Positions 25,725 through 33,325 of a stretch of DNA of 34,065 nucleotides are shown piece by piece. The notes beneath the pieces were generated by a model. That model was given only the letters and a program-made list of their open reading frames with translations. It made no database searches and was not told the DNA's origin. Position numbers and translations under genes: made by a program. This DNA comes from Bacteroidia bacterium. Lineage in GTDB: Bacteria > Bacteroidota > Bacteroidia > Flavobacteriales_D > Crocinitomicaceae. Location: positions 1-34,065 of the forward strand of contig JAUHXX010000005.1 of NCBI GenBank assembly GCA_030426825.1. Reading direction: 5' to 3'. Every line of letters begins with the position of its first letter. Within the stretch, counting starts at the first letter, position 1.

Positions 25725-26895
25725 AGACTTAAAAACCCGATTTAAGGCGCACAAATGCTGCGTCATGATTCCGACTTACAACAACGAGAAAACCTTGGCT
25801 CGTGTTATTGAAGGGGTACTAAATTACTGTGACGATATCATAGTAATTAATGATGGCGCCACCGATAGCACACCTAAAATAATTGCTCAATATCGTGAGC
25901 AAGTGCATGTGTTTAATCATCAGGAGAATAAAGGTAAAGGAATGGCACTCCGCAACGGCTTTAAAACTGCCATTGATTTGGGTTTTGATTATGCCATAAC
26001 CATTGACTCAGACGGTCAACATTTTCCTGAAAACTTAGAAGATTTTTTAACGGAGAGCGAAAAACATCCAGAGGCTTTAATTTTAGGGGCAAGAAACATG
26101 GATCAAGAAGGCGTTCCGGGTAAAAGTTCATTTGGAAATAAGTTCTCCAATTTTTGGTTTTATGTTGAAACGGGTTTAAAAATGCCTGATACGCAAACGG
26201 GCTATCGCTTGTATCCACTAAAATCGATTAAACAAAAAAAATACTTCACTTCTAAGTTTGAATTTGAAATTGAAGTGATTGTGAAAATGGCATGGAAATT
26301 TGTGCCCATTCACTCCATTCCAATCAAAGTGTTATATGACCCTGATGAACGTGTTTCGCACTTCAGACCATTCAGAGACTTTACGAGAATTAGCATCTTA
26401 AACACTTATTTGGTAACGTTAACATTGATATGGTATTTGCATGTTCGGCTCATCAGAAAGGTCATTAAAAAAGGCTTATGGGCCAGTTTTAAAGAAGAGT
26501 TGAATAACAAAAATGAATCGAATATCAGAAAAGCCTCTGCGGTTGGTTTTGGCATTTTTATGGGGATCATCCCCATTTGGGGATTCCAAATGCTGGTGGC
26601 AGCGGCAATTGCAAAACTGCTACGCCTCAACACCATCATTACTTTGGTTTCATCAAATATCAGTATCCCACCAATGATCCCAATTCTCCTCTTTGCTAGT
26701 TACTGGACGGGATCCATCTTTATCAATGACAGCATTGCACTCAACTGGCATGCTGAATTCACCTTAAACGACATGTATTTGAACTTGAAACAATACCTGG
26801 TTGGCAGCTTCATTTTTGCAGCAATTGCAGGGTTCGTGATGTTCTTGGTGGCTTTTTTGATTTTAAAGGTCTTAAGAAAAGAACCAAAAGTCTAG
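25705..26895 (+). CDS. GT2 glycosyltransferase fused to a DUF2062 membrane domain
   Basis: 396 residues. Residues about 17-225 are a GT-A fold family 2 glycosyltransferase: VMIPTYNNEKT, VINDGATDST, then TIDSDGQHFPE with the metal/nucleotide DxD at 101-103, and DTQTGYRLYP. Residues about 255-390 are a DUF2062 domain with several membrane helices (FGIFMGIIPIWGFQM and a C-terminal helix near 365-388). This suggests a dolichyl-phosphate-type sugar transferase or a glycosyltransferase acting at the inner membrane on the pigment or its lipid acceptor; the acceptor is inferred. No ATG precedes the first strand: an ATG start at 25765 would remove part of it, so a TTG (25705, or 25717 eight bases before the upstream stop) is used. 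A terminator follows. Confidence 0.85.
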   Translation: MPLALSKDLKTRFKAHKCCVMIPTYNNEKTLARVIEGVLNYCDDIIVINDGATDSTPKIIAQYREQVHVFNHQENKGKGMALRNGFKTAIDLGFDYAITIDSDGQHFPENLEDFLTESEKHPEALILGARNMDQEGVPGKSSFGNKFSNFWFYVETGLKMPDTQTGYRLYPLKSIKQKKYFTSKFEFEIEVIVKMAWKFVPIHSIPIKVLYDPDERVSHFRPFRDFTRISILNTYLVTLTLIWYLHVRLIRKVIKKGLWASFKEELNNKNESNIRKASAVGFGIFMGIIPIWGFQMLVAAAIAKLLRLNTIITLVSSNISIPPMIPILLFASYWTGSIFINDSIALNWHAEFTLNDMYLNLKQYLVGSFIFAAIAGFVMFLVAFLILKVLRKEPKV

Positions 26896-26903
26896 AAAAA
26901 ACA

Positions 26904-26945
26904 AAGCCCCTCCACTTTCGGTAGCATGGGAGAGGCTTCTGTTTT
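26904..26945 (+). terminator. Rho-independent terminator at the end of the right arm
   Basis: AAGCCCCTCC (26904-26913) pairs with GGAGAGGCTT (26929-26938) at nine of ten positions, with a 15-base loop, followed by a T-rich run (26942-26946). It lies between convergent genes, 9 bases after the GT2 stop. The A-rich stretch on the left side could let it act for the opposite strand as well. Confidence 0.75.
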
Positions 26946-26964
26946 TGGTTTGTTGTTGTACTCT

Positions 26965-27927
26965 TTAACTTCCTGAAATCAACTCAAATAATTGACTCAA
27001 ATCAGGTGCTATAATAATTTCAATTCTTCTATTTTTTGCTTTGTCGTTCTCATCTACTGGATGATACTCTGATCTCCCCGCAGCGGTAACATTTAAAGGA
27101 TCCATGTTGCTGTTATCTAACATGATTTTCACAACTGAAGTTGCTCTCAAAACACTCAATTCCCAATTGTCTTTGGGATGAGCAGATGAATTCATGGCAT
27201 CTGAATCCGTATGACCTTCAACTACAATATCAATGTCTGTTTGTGTTTCTAGTACTTTAGCCAAATCAATTAAGGCTCCTTTACCTTCAGGATTAACAGC
27301 TGTTTTACCTGAGGCAAATAATAATTTGGCTTCCATAGAAACGTAAATCTTTCCGTCTCTTTCTTCAACCGATATCCCTTTATCTTTAAAACCTAACAAG
27401 GCCTCGGCAATTTTTTCTCGCAAGCGTTCAACTGCTAATTCTTGTTCTTTTATGATGTGTTCTAATTCATTAATTCTAGCTTCTTTTTCTACCAATATTT
27501 TTTCTCTAGCGTTCAGCTCTTTTTCTAACTGATTCAATCGATCTTCTTTTTTCTGAAGCTCTACTCTCGTTTTTTCTAAATCGTTGATCAATTTTGCGGT
27601 TTCTACTGATCCTGAAGACAATAACTTCGTGTACTTCTGCTCCAAAACTTCGTTTGATTCAGAAACCCGATCGTATTCAACCTGCATCATGCGGAATTTA
27701 TTCCCCATGTCTGTAGTATCGTCTTTTATTTTTTTGATTTCACTTTGAAGCACATCATGCTCTACCTGCAATTCTGCCACCTTGTTCTCATTGTCTAAGG
27801 CACGCGTTTTGAAATCTGCCTGCTCCTCTTGCGATTTTTTATAATTTGCTTCAAGGTCTTGATATTTCTTGATGGGTACACAAGAACTCAATACGATTAT
27901 TGCTGCTATGTAAAAAATTGACTTCAT
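26965..27927 (-). CDS. OmpA-family lipoprotein with long coiled coil
   Basis: 320 residues. The signal peptide ends in the lipobox LSSC, so Cys16 is probably lipidated. Residues about 20-180 are a long heptad-rich, highly charged coiled coil (many Glu, Lys and Leu). Residues about 190-310 form an OmpA-like peptidoglycan-binding domain: VEGHTDSD (236-243), LRATSVV (260-266) and NRRIEI (299-304) are all present. Such proteins tie the outer membrane to the cell wall, and in this phylum coiled-coil versions are often associated with gliding or cell-envelope structure, but no specific role can be read here. It is convergent to the GT2 gene across the terminator and appears to be a single-gene unit. 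Confidence 0.9.
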   Translation of the reverse strand: MKSIFYIAAIIVLSSCVPIKKYQDLEANYKKSQEEQADFKTRALDNENKVAELQVEHDVLQSEIKKIKDDTTDMGNKFRMMQVEYDRVSESNEVLEQKYTKLLSSGSVETAKLINDLEKTRVELQKKEDRLNQLEKELNAREKILVEKEARINELEHIIKEQELAVERLREKIAEALLGFKDKGISVEERDGKIYVSMEAKLLFASGKTAVNPEGKGALIDLAKVLETQTDIDIVVEGHTDSDAMNSSAHPKDNWELSVLRATSVVKIMLDNSNMDPLNVTAAGRSEYHPVDENDKAKNRRIEIIIAPDLSQLFELISGS

Positions 27928-28025
27928 CTCTGTAACTGACTTACAAAGTTGACGAGAAAATCGACTGTTTATGCTAAGAGATGGCTAGAGTTATGAACAG
28001 CTCATTTTTAATCGAAGAGATGGCC

Positions 28026-29366
28026 TTAATTCGCCTTGACGAACTTCCCCGATTCTAGTAATTCTTTATCTGAATCGTAAACAGCATAGGCATATGTTCC
28101 TGGAGCTAGTCCAAGAGGGATATTTATCCAATTAATCAAATTTTCTTGCTGGAAAACCTGTTGGCCATTGGCAGCGAAAATTGAAAATGACAAACCTTCT
28201 TCGCTGAAATATTCACGTGGGATGATGCGACTGTTTTCATCTATAAATGGGGTGTTGGTAACTATCAAGTCACTAGTAGATTCTTCTAAAACATCCATAG
28301 GAAATGAAAACAAGAAGATTCCGTTTTGCCGATCACAGATTAGAATTTGATTGTTCTTTTCTAAAATAGATACCCCCCATGCTCCATTCAATTTGTACTT
28401 GGTATCTTCTAAAAAAGTATCATAAAAGGCGACCTCCTTTATGGGTTTCTTAGTCAAATCAAATATCCTTAAACCCAAATTGTAATGGGCAACAAAGGCC
28501 AAATTCTCTAATAAAACTATATTATGCGGTACATAATCTAAGTATTCTTGTGGTGCGAATTGCTCATCAATTTGAATTGAGGCCAAGTCATTGAGATAAC
28601 ATAACTTGATTTTGGTGCCTTCAGTTTCGTCAATGAAGGCATATTGTTTTCCTGATGGAGATACCCACCCTGAATGATTGTATCCCTGGTCGGCATAAAA
28701 ATCAATCACACCTAACTGAACAGGCACTGAGCCAGCAAAACTATAGACGTGCAAGCCATCAAATCCACAATTTAAATAAGCAGTATCGTTTCTAACAAAA
28801 CAATCATGTACATAACTAACATTCGTAAAATAAGTGTCTAAACTTGGATTTTCAGGATCATCCAAACTCAACACCTTCATGCCAGTATTATTTGGGCCGC
28901 ATGCGTACAATTTTGCATTCAAGGTATCGATAAAAATATTGTGACAAATGGTCATATGAAGGTTAGAATCATACACTTTGTGTAATGAATCTGGCAAGTA
29001 TGATAAATCAAAGATTTGTAGACTTGAGGTTCCTTCATCACAAACGGCATACAAATAATTTTGATAGGTTTTGAAATCTCTATGGACAACAGTATATCCT
29101 TGAAAAGCTCCAGCTTCATAAGCTACATGCACTAAACTGTTATTCTCAATACGCAATATTTCAGTTCCTCTTGATGATCCAACAGCAACGTAATCCATTC
29201 CGCTCTGCTCAAAAGCCCACAAATCTGAATATCGGGCTTCTTCTACTGCAATTGGAATATCCACAGTATCTGTCCAATGGTCGAGCAACACAACATTGGA
29301 ACTTTGCTGTGCAATTAAATCACTCGAGAACGCGAATAAAAATATGACAAGTAGCAATTTTCTCAT
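28026..29366 (-). CDS. Secreted beta-propeller protein (choice-of-anchor B type) with probable T9SS tail
   Basis: 446 residues. A signal peptide (about 1-20, ending LIAQ) precedes about five LVIVD-like repeats of the pattern hydrophobic strand, Gly-Leu, FDL/FSF: SSLQIFDLS, TGMKVLSLDD, DGLHVYSFAG, LGLRIFDLTK and GIFLFSFPM. This arrangement is typical of choice-of-anchor B proteins, which form a beta-propeller. The last roughly 75 residues (FSIFAANGQQVFQQ, LAPGTYAYAVYD, LESGKFVKAN) match a type IX secretion C-terminal sorting domain, so it is probably exported to the cell surface. Function unknown. No promoter box is evident in the 141-base gap to the divergent DPM-like gene. Confidence 0.82.
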   Translation of the reverse strand: MRKLLLVIFLFAFSSDLIAQQSSNVVLLDHWTDTVDIPIAVEEARYSDLWAFEQSGMDYVAVGSSRGTEILRIENNSLVHVAYEAGAFQGYTVVHRDFKTYQNYLYAVCDEGTSSLQIFDLSYLPDSLHKVYDSNLHMTICHNIFIDTLNAKLYACGPNNTGMKVLSLDDPENPSLDTYFTNVSYVHDCFVRNDTAYLNCGFDGLHVYSFAGSVPVQLGVIDFYADQGYNHSGWVSPSGKQYAFIDETEGTKIKLCYLNDLASIQIDEQFAPQEYLDYVPHNIVLLENLAFVAHYNLGLRIFDLTKKPIKEVAFYDTFLEDTKYKLNGAWGVSILEKNNQILICDRQNGIFLFSFPMDVLEESTSDLIVTNTPFIDENSRIIPREYFSEEGLSFSIFAANGQQVFQQENLINWINIPLGLAPGTYAYAVYDSDKELLESGKFVKAN

Positions 29367-29507
29367 TATTCATTGAGCCTCAAAAAGCTCTTCTGTTACA
29401 AACTTCGGGAATTTTATCACTTAAATTACGTTAAATGTGCATTCATTGACTAATATGTCTAAACGGTTTAGGTAAAAAAATTTATCTTAGCAAATCTGAA
29501 TAAATAG

Positions 29508-30215
29508 ATGAAGAACTTAGTAATCATACCAACCTACAACGAAATTGAGAATGTTGAGAAGATGGTGCGTAAAGTGATGTCACTTGACGGTAATTATGAT
29601 TTACTAATCGTTGAAGACAATTCACCAGATGGCACTGCCGATAACGTCAAAGAATTGCAACCAGAATTTGAGGGCCGATTGCACATTGAAGAGCGCCAAG
29701 GCAAGCTCGGATTGGGCACTGCATATTTACATGGCTTTAACTGGGGACTTGAAAGAGGTTATGAATATTTATTTGAGATGGATTGTGATTTTTCGCATAA
29801 TCCTGATGATTTAAGCCGATTATTAGAAGCCTGTAAAAATGGAGCTCAATTGGCTGTTGGATCGCGATATGTTAAAGGAGGTAAAGTGTCAAACTGGCCT
29901 TGGTCTCGTTTAATGCTTTCTTACTTTGCTTCGTGGTATGTGCGCATGATTTTATGGATTGGGATTAGAGATACTACCGCCGGGTTTAAATGTTATCACA
30001 GAACGGTTCTAGAAAAAATCAATTTTGACGCGGTGACCTTCAAAGGTTATGCTTTTCAAATTTGCATGAAATACGCTGCCATTAAACACGGTTTCAAGGT
30101 GGTGGAAGTGCCCATTACATTTATAGATCGCGAATTTGGTACATCAAAGATGAGCACCGGCATTTTCAAAGAAGCCATTTTCGGTGTTTGGAAAATGAGA
30201 CGTTTAAAATTATAA
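29508..30215 (+). CDS. Polyprenol-phosphate mannosyltransferase (Dpm1-like)
   Basis: 235 residues, a single-domain GT2 enzyme without membrane helices. VIIPTYNEIENV, the acidic VEDNSPDGTAD (35-45), the DxD MDCDFSH (91-97), and RDTTAGFKCYHR with the late DREFGTSKMS are the fixed points of dolichol/polyprenol monophosphomannose synthases. It makes polyprenyl-phosphomannose (or a related hexose) from GDP- or UDP-sugar for later use in glycosylation on the outer side of the membrane. Its stop lies directly against the stop of the convergent lipoprotein gene with no gap. A -7 box with one mismatch (TATCTTAG, 29483-29490) lies 18 bases before the start. Confidence 0.9.
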   Translation: MKNLVIIPTYNEIENVEKMVRKVMSLDGNYDLLIVEDNSPDGTADNVKELQPEFEGRLHIEERQGKLGLGTAYLHGFNWGLERGYEYLFEMDCDFSHNPDDLSRLLEACKNGAQLAVGSRYVKGGKVSNWPWSRLMLSYFASWYVRMILWIGIRDTTAGFKCYHRTVLEKINFDAVTFKGYAFQICMKYAAIKHGFKVVEVPITFIDREFGTSKMSTGIFKEAIFGVWKMRRLKL

Positions 30216-30974
30216 TTACTCAATTACCATCACCGATACGTCATCCACGTACATTGTCAAATCACTATCTTTTGTATTTGCCGTGATTCCAAATTCAATT
30301 TGGCTATAACCTCTTCTTGACCCCTGGTTTGCATACAATATATCTTTAGGCAAAGTCTTCCATTTGTCTTGATCGATAATTAGTACCCCGTCTTGCCACA
30401 CTTTAACGTATCCTTTTTTCTTTGTTGAAAGTAGTGCTTCAAAAGTAATATTCACCCATTGATCTCTAGGAAACTTTACCGCCGTTTCTTCGGCTTGATG
30501 AATATTAGGGTTAGGGTATTTATGCTCAACAGTAAGTTTCTCATCTACTAAAGCAAGCCTTATACCAGCACCAGCTCCGATTGGGGTTTTTTCTTCTAAA
30601 TCAAACAGAAACATCCATTCTGCAGATTCGTTACCTTCTAAAAATACCCAGAAATCAACGTTGACAACTTCACCTTCCCAAAAGGCCATGAATTGTTTAT
30701 TGATACTTGCCTTAGAAGCATCTCCTTCAGGAGCCGCAGTTGCAAATGATTTAACAGAAGTATTGCCTGAGTGACCAAATGTTGTGTCAATGCTTATCTC
30801 ATTCCCTGTTTGAGTATTTTGAAAAAAAGACCATTTCTGATTATCTCCATCAATGATACTATCAATGATAGCATAAGATTCAAAATCGTCTTGATAATTA
30901 TCTGGCCCATCAAATTTTTCTTTCTTGTTACAAGAAAAAAGCACAATAAATCCGACTACATAAACTCTTCTCAT
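30216..30974 (-). CDS. Predicted lipoprotein with concanavalin-like domain
   Basis: 252 residues. The signal peptide ends in the lipobox VLFSC (Cys15), so it should be lipidated. The rest resembles the jelly-roll fold of polysaccharide lyases and lectin-like glucanases: WSFFQNTQTGNEI, VNVDFWVFLEG, INITF-like WVNITFEALL, YVKVWQDGVLI and a final strand LTMYVDDVSVMVI. That pattern (strand, K-V-W-x-D-G-V, then D-D-V) is common in these folds, but catalytic residues cannot be assigned. The start overlaps the end of the upstream barrel gene by four bases, suggesting that the two work together at the outer membrane. Function unknown. Confidence 0.78.
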   Translation of the reverse strand: MRRVYVVGFIVLFSCNKKEKFDGPDNYQDDFESYAIIDSIIDGDNQKWSFFQNTQTGNEISIDTTFGHSGNTSVKSFATAAPEGDASKASINKQFMAFWEGEVVNVDFWVFLEGNESAEWMFLFDLEEKTPIGAGAGIRLALVDEKLTVEHKYPNPNIHQAEETAVKFPRDQWVNITFEALLSTKKKGYVKVWQDGVLIIDQDKWKTLPKDILYANQGSRRGYSQIEFGITANTKDSDLTMYVDDVSVMVIE

Positions 30975-31435
30975 TTCGTTAGTTTATATCCGAAAGTTAA
31001 ACCTCCCCAGTTCTCCCATTGAAAATTATAGATATAAGAAATAATGGGAGTATAAGAAACTCTAAAATAGTAACGTTTCTCATCTGGCTCAATTCGGTAA
31101 CCTACTGAAAAAGGCATTCTAAGAAATAAGCTACCTCTTGTTGTTACACTTAGCGATTGTCCTATGCCAACATCTAATTTATGCTTTTTCTCGCCAAATA
31201 TGCCATGAATCATTAAAGGAAAAACGATTGCGGTACCGTTATTTTTATCTATCGGAAAAAAACTCAATCCCGACCTGAAATGCACATCAGTAAAATTTCC
31301 TTCGAAAAGCTGATGCTCAAAATTCAACGAGCCAAATCCTCCACTACCCAATGCCTCAAAAGACAAATAGTTCCTTTTCTGTGATAAACAAAGAAAAGAA
31401 GAACAAACGAGTAAAAAGACCAAGACTTTCTTCAT
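30971..31435 (-). CDS. Small secreted beta-barrel-like protein
   Basis: 154 residues, family not recognised. Signal peptide about residues 1-18 (ending LCLSQ). The mature part is a run of amphipathic strands (FGSLNFEHQL, DVHFRSGLSFF, FLRMPFSVGYRI, YYFRVSYTPIISYIYNF, GLTFGYKL) with a C-terminal aromatic/hydrophobic strand, the usual look of small Bacteroidota outer-membrane barrels. It is the first gene of a two-gene unit with the lipoprotein that overlaps it by four bases. An inner- or outer-membrane role is inferred from composition only. Confidence 0.75.
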   Translation of the reverse strand: MKKVLVFLLVCSSFLCLSQKRNYLSFEALGSGGFGSLNFEHQLFEGNFTDVHFRSGLSFFPIDKNNGTAIVFPLMIHGIFGEKKHKLDVGIGQSLSVTTRGSLFLRMPFSVGYRIEPDEKRYYFRVSYTPIISYIYNFQWENWGGLTFGYKLTK

Positions 31436-31536
31436 TAATGTAAAATAGAAATTCTTGAATGAATAAAAAACAAAAAGGTAAAAAATTATGGGAATATAAA
31501 TTCTCGGCTAGAAATCTTTAATCGGGGATTTCCAAT

Positions 31537-31544
31537 TATCTTTG
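31537..31544 (+). promoter_or_regulatory. Putative -7 box TATCTTTG before pyrC
   Basis: TATCTTTG is an exact TAnnTTTG match, 13 bases before the pyrC ATG at 31558, implying a very short leader. No clear TTG lies at the usual -33 distance. Confidence 0.5.
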
Positions 31545-31557
31545 AAAAAAATCTCAA

Positions 31558-32898
31558 ATGGCAAGTACTTTACTCAAAAATGCAACTATAATTAACGAAG
31601 GCAAGAAGTTCGAATCCGATTTATTAATCAAAGATGATCGCATTGTAAAAATAGCTGCCTCGATTTCTGACGATCAAGCCACTGTAATTGACCTACAAGG
31701 CAAATGGCTAATTCCAGGAATGATTGATGATCAAGTACACTTTAGAGAGCCAGGTTTAACGCACAAAGCCAATATTGCAACAGAATCTAGAGCAGCAGTT
31801 GCTGGAGGTATTACCTCATTTATGGAAATGCCGAATACAAAACCCAATGCCTTAACACAAGAATTGTTGCAAGACAAATATGATATTGCCAGTAAGTCTG
31901 CCATAGCCAATTATTCGTTTTTCATGGGTGCTTCTAACGATAACATTGAAGAAGTGCTTAAAACAGATCGTAAAGCCGTATGTGGAGTCAAAATATTTAT
32001 GGGCTCATCTACAGGAAATATGTTGGTGGATAATGAGCAAACACTGACCGGCATTTTTTCAAAATGCGATATGCTAATTGCCACACATTGTGAAGATGAG
32101 GCCACTGTTCGTGCTAATATGGAGAAATTCAGACAAGAATACGGCGAAAACGTTCCTATAAAATATCATCCGATCATTAGAAGTGAGGAGGCCTGCTACC
32201 TTTCATCTTCAATGGCGGTTGAATTGGCTAAAAAATTCGATACAAGATTACATATCCTACATATCTCTACAGCAAAAGAATTAAACCTTTTTAGAAATGA
32301 CATTCCATTAGCTGAAAAGAAAATCACTGCAGAGGCCTGTGTGCATCACTTATGGTTTTCTGATGAAAATTATGATGAAAAAGGCACTTATATTAAATGG
32401 AATCCAGCAGTAAAAACTGCAGCAGATAGAGAAGCAATTTGGCAAGCCGTTAATGACAATCGCATTGATGTGTTAGCAACCGATCACGCTCCTCATACCA
32501 TAGAAGAAAAAGAGAACAGCTATTTTAATGCCCCTTCAGGTGGACCTTTAGTTCAGCACGCCGTTTTGGCCATTCTTGAAAAAGTAAAAGAGGGTAAAAT
32601 CTCAATTGAACGTGCCGTTGAAAAAATGTCACACGCCGTTGCAGATTGCTTCCACATTGACAATAGAGGTTACATCCGCGAAGGATACTATGCAGATTTA
32701 GTAATTGTTGACCCAAACAAAAGCTACGAAGTCAATAAATCAAACATCCTGTATAAATGCGGTTGGTCTCCATTTGAGGGAACAATGTTCAGTCATGCAA
32801 TTGACACTACTTTCGTAAACGGAAACATAGTTTACAGAGACGGAAAAGTACAAGAAGGCAATACAGGAATGAGAATGACGTTTCACGAACAAAACTAA
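31558..32898 (+). CDS. pyrC: Dihydroorotase
   Basis: 446 residues, standard class I length. It converts carbamoyl-aspartate to dihydroorotate in pyrimidine synthesis. Visible metal and catalytic motifs: DDQVHFREPG (57-66) with His61, the carbamylated-Lys candidate Lys145 in GVKIFMG, His177 in ATHCED, His235 in LHILHIST, and Asp309-His310 in ATDHAPH. The first His of the usual HxH motif is Gln59 here. As far as I recall this is seen in other Bacteroidota dihydroorotases, but that was not checked. A DUF4296 lipoprotein gene follows three to four bases after the stop, an arrangement I believe is common in this phylum. The start ATG immediately precedes the usual leading strand. Confidence 0.92.
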   Translation: MASTLLKNATIINEGKKFESDLLIKDDRIVKIAASISDDQATVIDLQGKWLIPGMIDDQVHFREPGLTHKANIATESRAAVAGGITSFMEMPNTKPNALTQELLQDKYDIASKSAIANYSFFMGASNDNIEEVLKTDRKAVCGVKIFMGSSTGNMLVDNEQTLTGIFSKCDMLIATHCEDEATVRANMEKFRQEYGENVPIKYHPIIRSEEACYLSSSMAVELAKKFDTRLHILHISTAKELNLFRNDIPLAEKKITAEACVHHLWFSDENYDEKGTYIKWNPAVKTAADREAIWQAVNDNRIDVLATDHAPHTIEEKENSYFNAPSGGPLVQHAVLAILEKVKEGKISIERAVEKMSHAVADCFHIDNRGYIREGYYADLVIVDPNKSYEVNKSNILYKCGWSPFEGTMFSHAIDTTFVNGNIVYRDGKVQEGNTGMRMTFHEQN

Positions 32899-32901
32899 GT
32901 C

Positions 32902-33267
32902 ATTAATAAGTACATCTTCATATTGAGTTTAAGCTTGTTTTCTTGTAGTCAAGAAGTGAAAGACAATGGCCCAGAAAAGCCAAAAAACCTCATCTCTCAA
33001 GAAGCTATCATTCCTATCATCATTGATTTACAATTGCTAGAGTCACATTATCATAGAACCTATTCTAGACCTGATGTATATCACGGTGCGCTAGATTCGG
33101 CCTCAGCCATTGTATTTACAGATCATGGCGTTGACAAGGCACAATTTGAGGAAAGCTACGCTTATTATGCCTTTGATATAGAAAATATGTATCTGATTTA
33201 CGAAGCCACTTTAGATAGCATCAATGCTCAGATATCAGAAGCTGGGCAAATTCAACAAATAGATTAA
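32902..33267 (+). CDS. DUF4296-type lipoprotein, apparent ATT start
   Basis: About 122 residues if started at the ATT at 32902. The phrase LISQEAIIPIIIDLQLLESHYH followed by KAQFEESYAYYAFDIENM is characteristic of DUF4296, a Bacteroidota family of unknown function. Starting at the TTG at 32923 would leave only M-S-L-S-L-F-S-C, a signal peptide too short and without a basic residue. Starting at ATT gives a normal lipoprotein signal, (M)NKYIFILSLSLFSC with Cys15 as the lipidation site. There is no ATG or GTG between the pyrC stop and that Cys. ATT is a rare but known start codon, and the gene is probably translated by coupling with pyrC. Confidence 0.75.
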   Translation: MNKYIFILSLSLFSCSQEVKDNGPEKPKNLISQEAIIPIIIDLQLLESHYHRTYSRPDVYHGALDSASAIVFTDHGVDKAQFEESYAYYAFDIENMYLIYEATLDSINAQISEAGQIQQID

Positions 33268-33270
33268 AAA

Positions 33271-33303
33271 AAATCCTGCCCTGGCAAAGCCAAAGCAGGA
33301 TTT
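33271..33303. terminator. Bidirectional hairpin terminator
   Basis: AAATCCTGC (33271-33279) and GCAGGATTT (33295-33303) form a perfect nine-base stem around a 15-base loop that holds a further GGC/GCC pair. It lies between convergent genes, with an A-run on the left and T-rich sequence on the right, so it can serve both strands. Confidence 0.85.
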
Positions 33304-33325
33304 CAAATAGAAGTTTATCTTCTTA

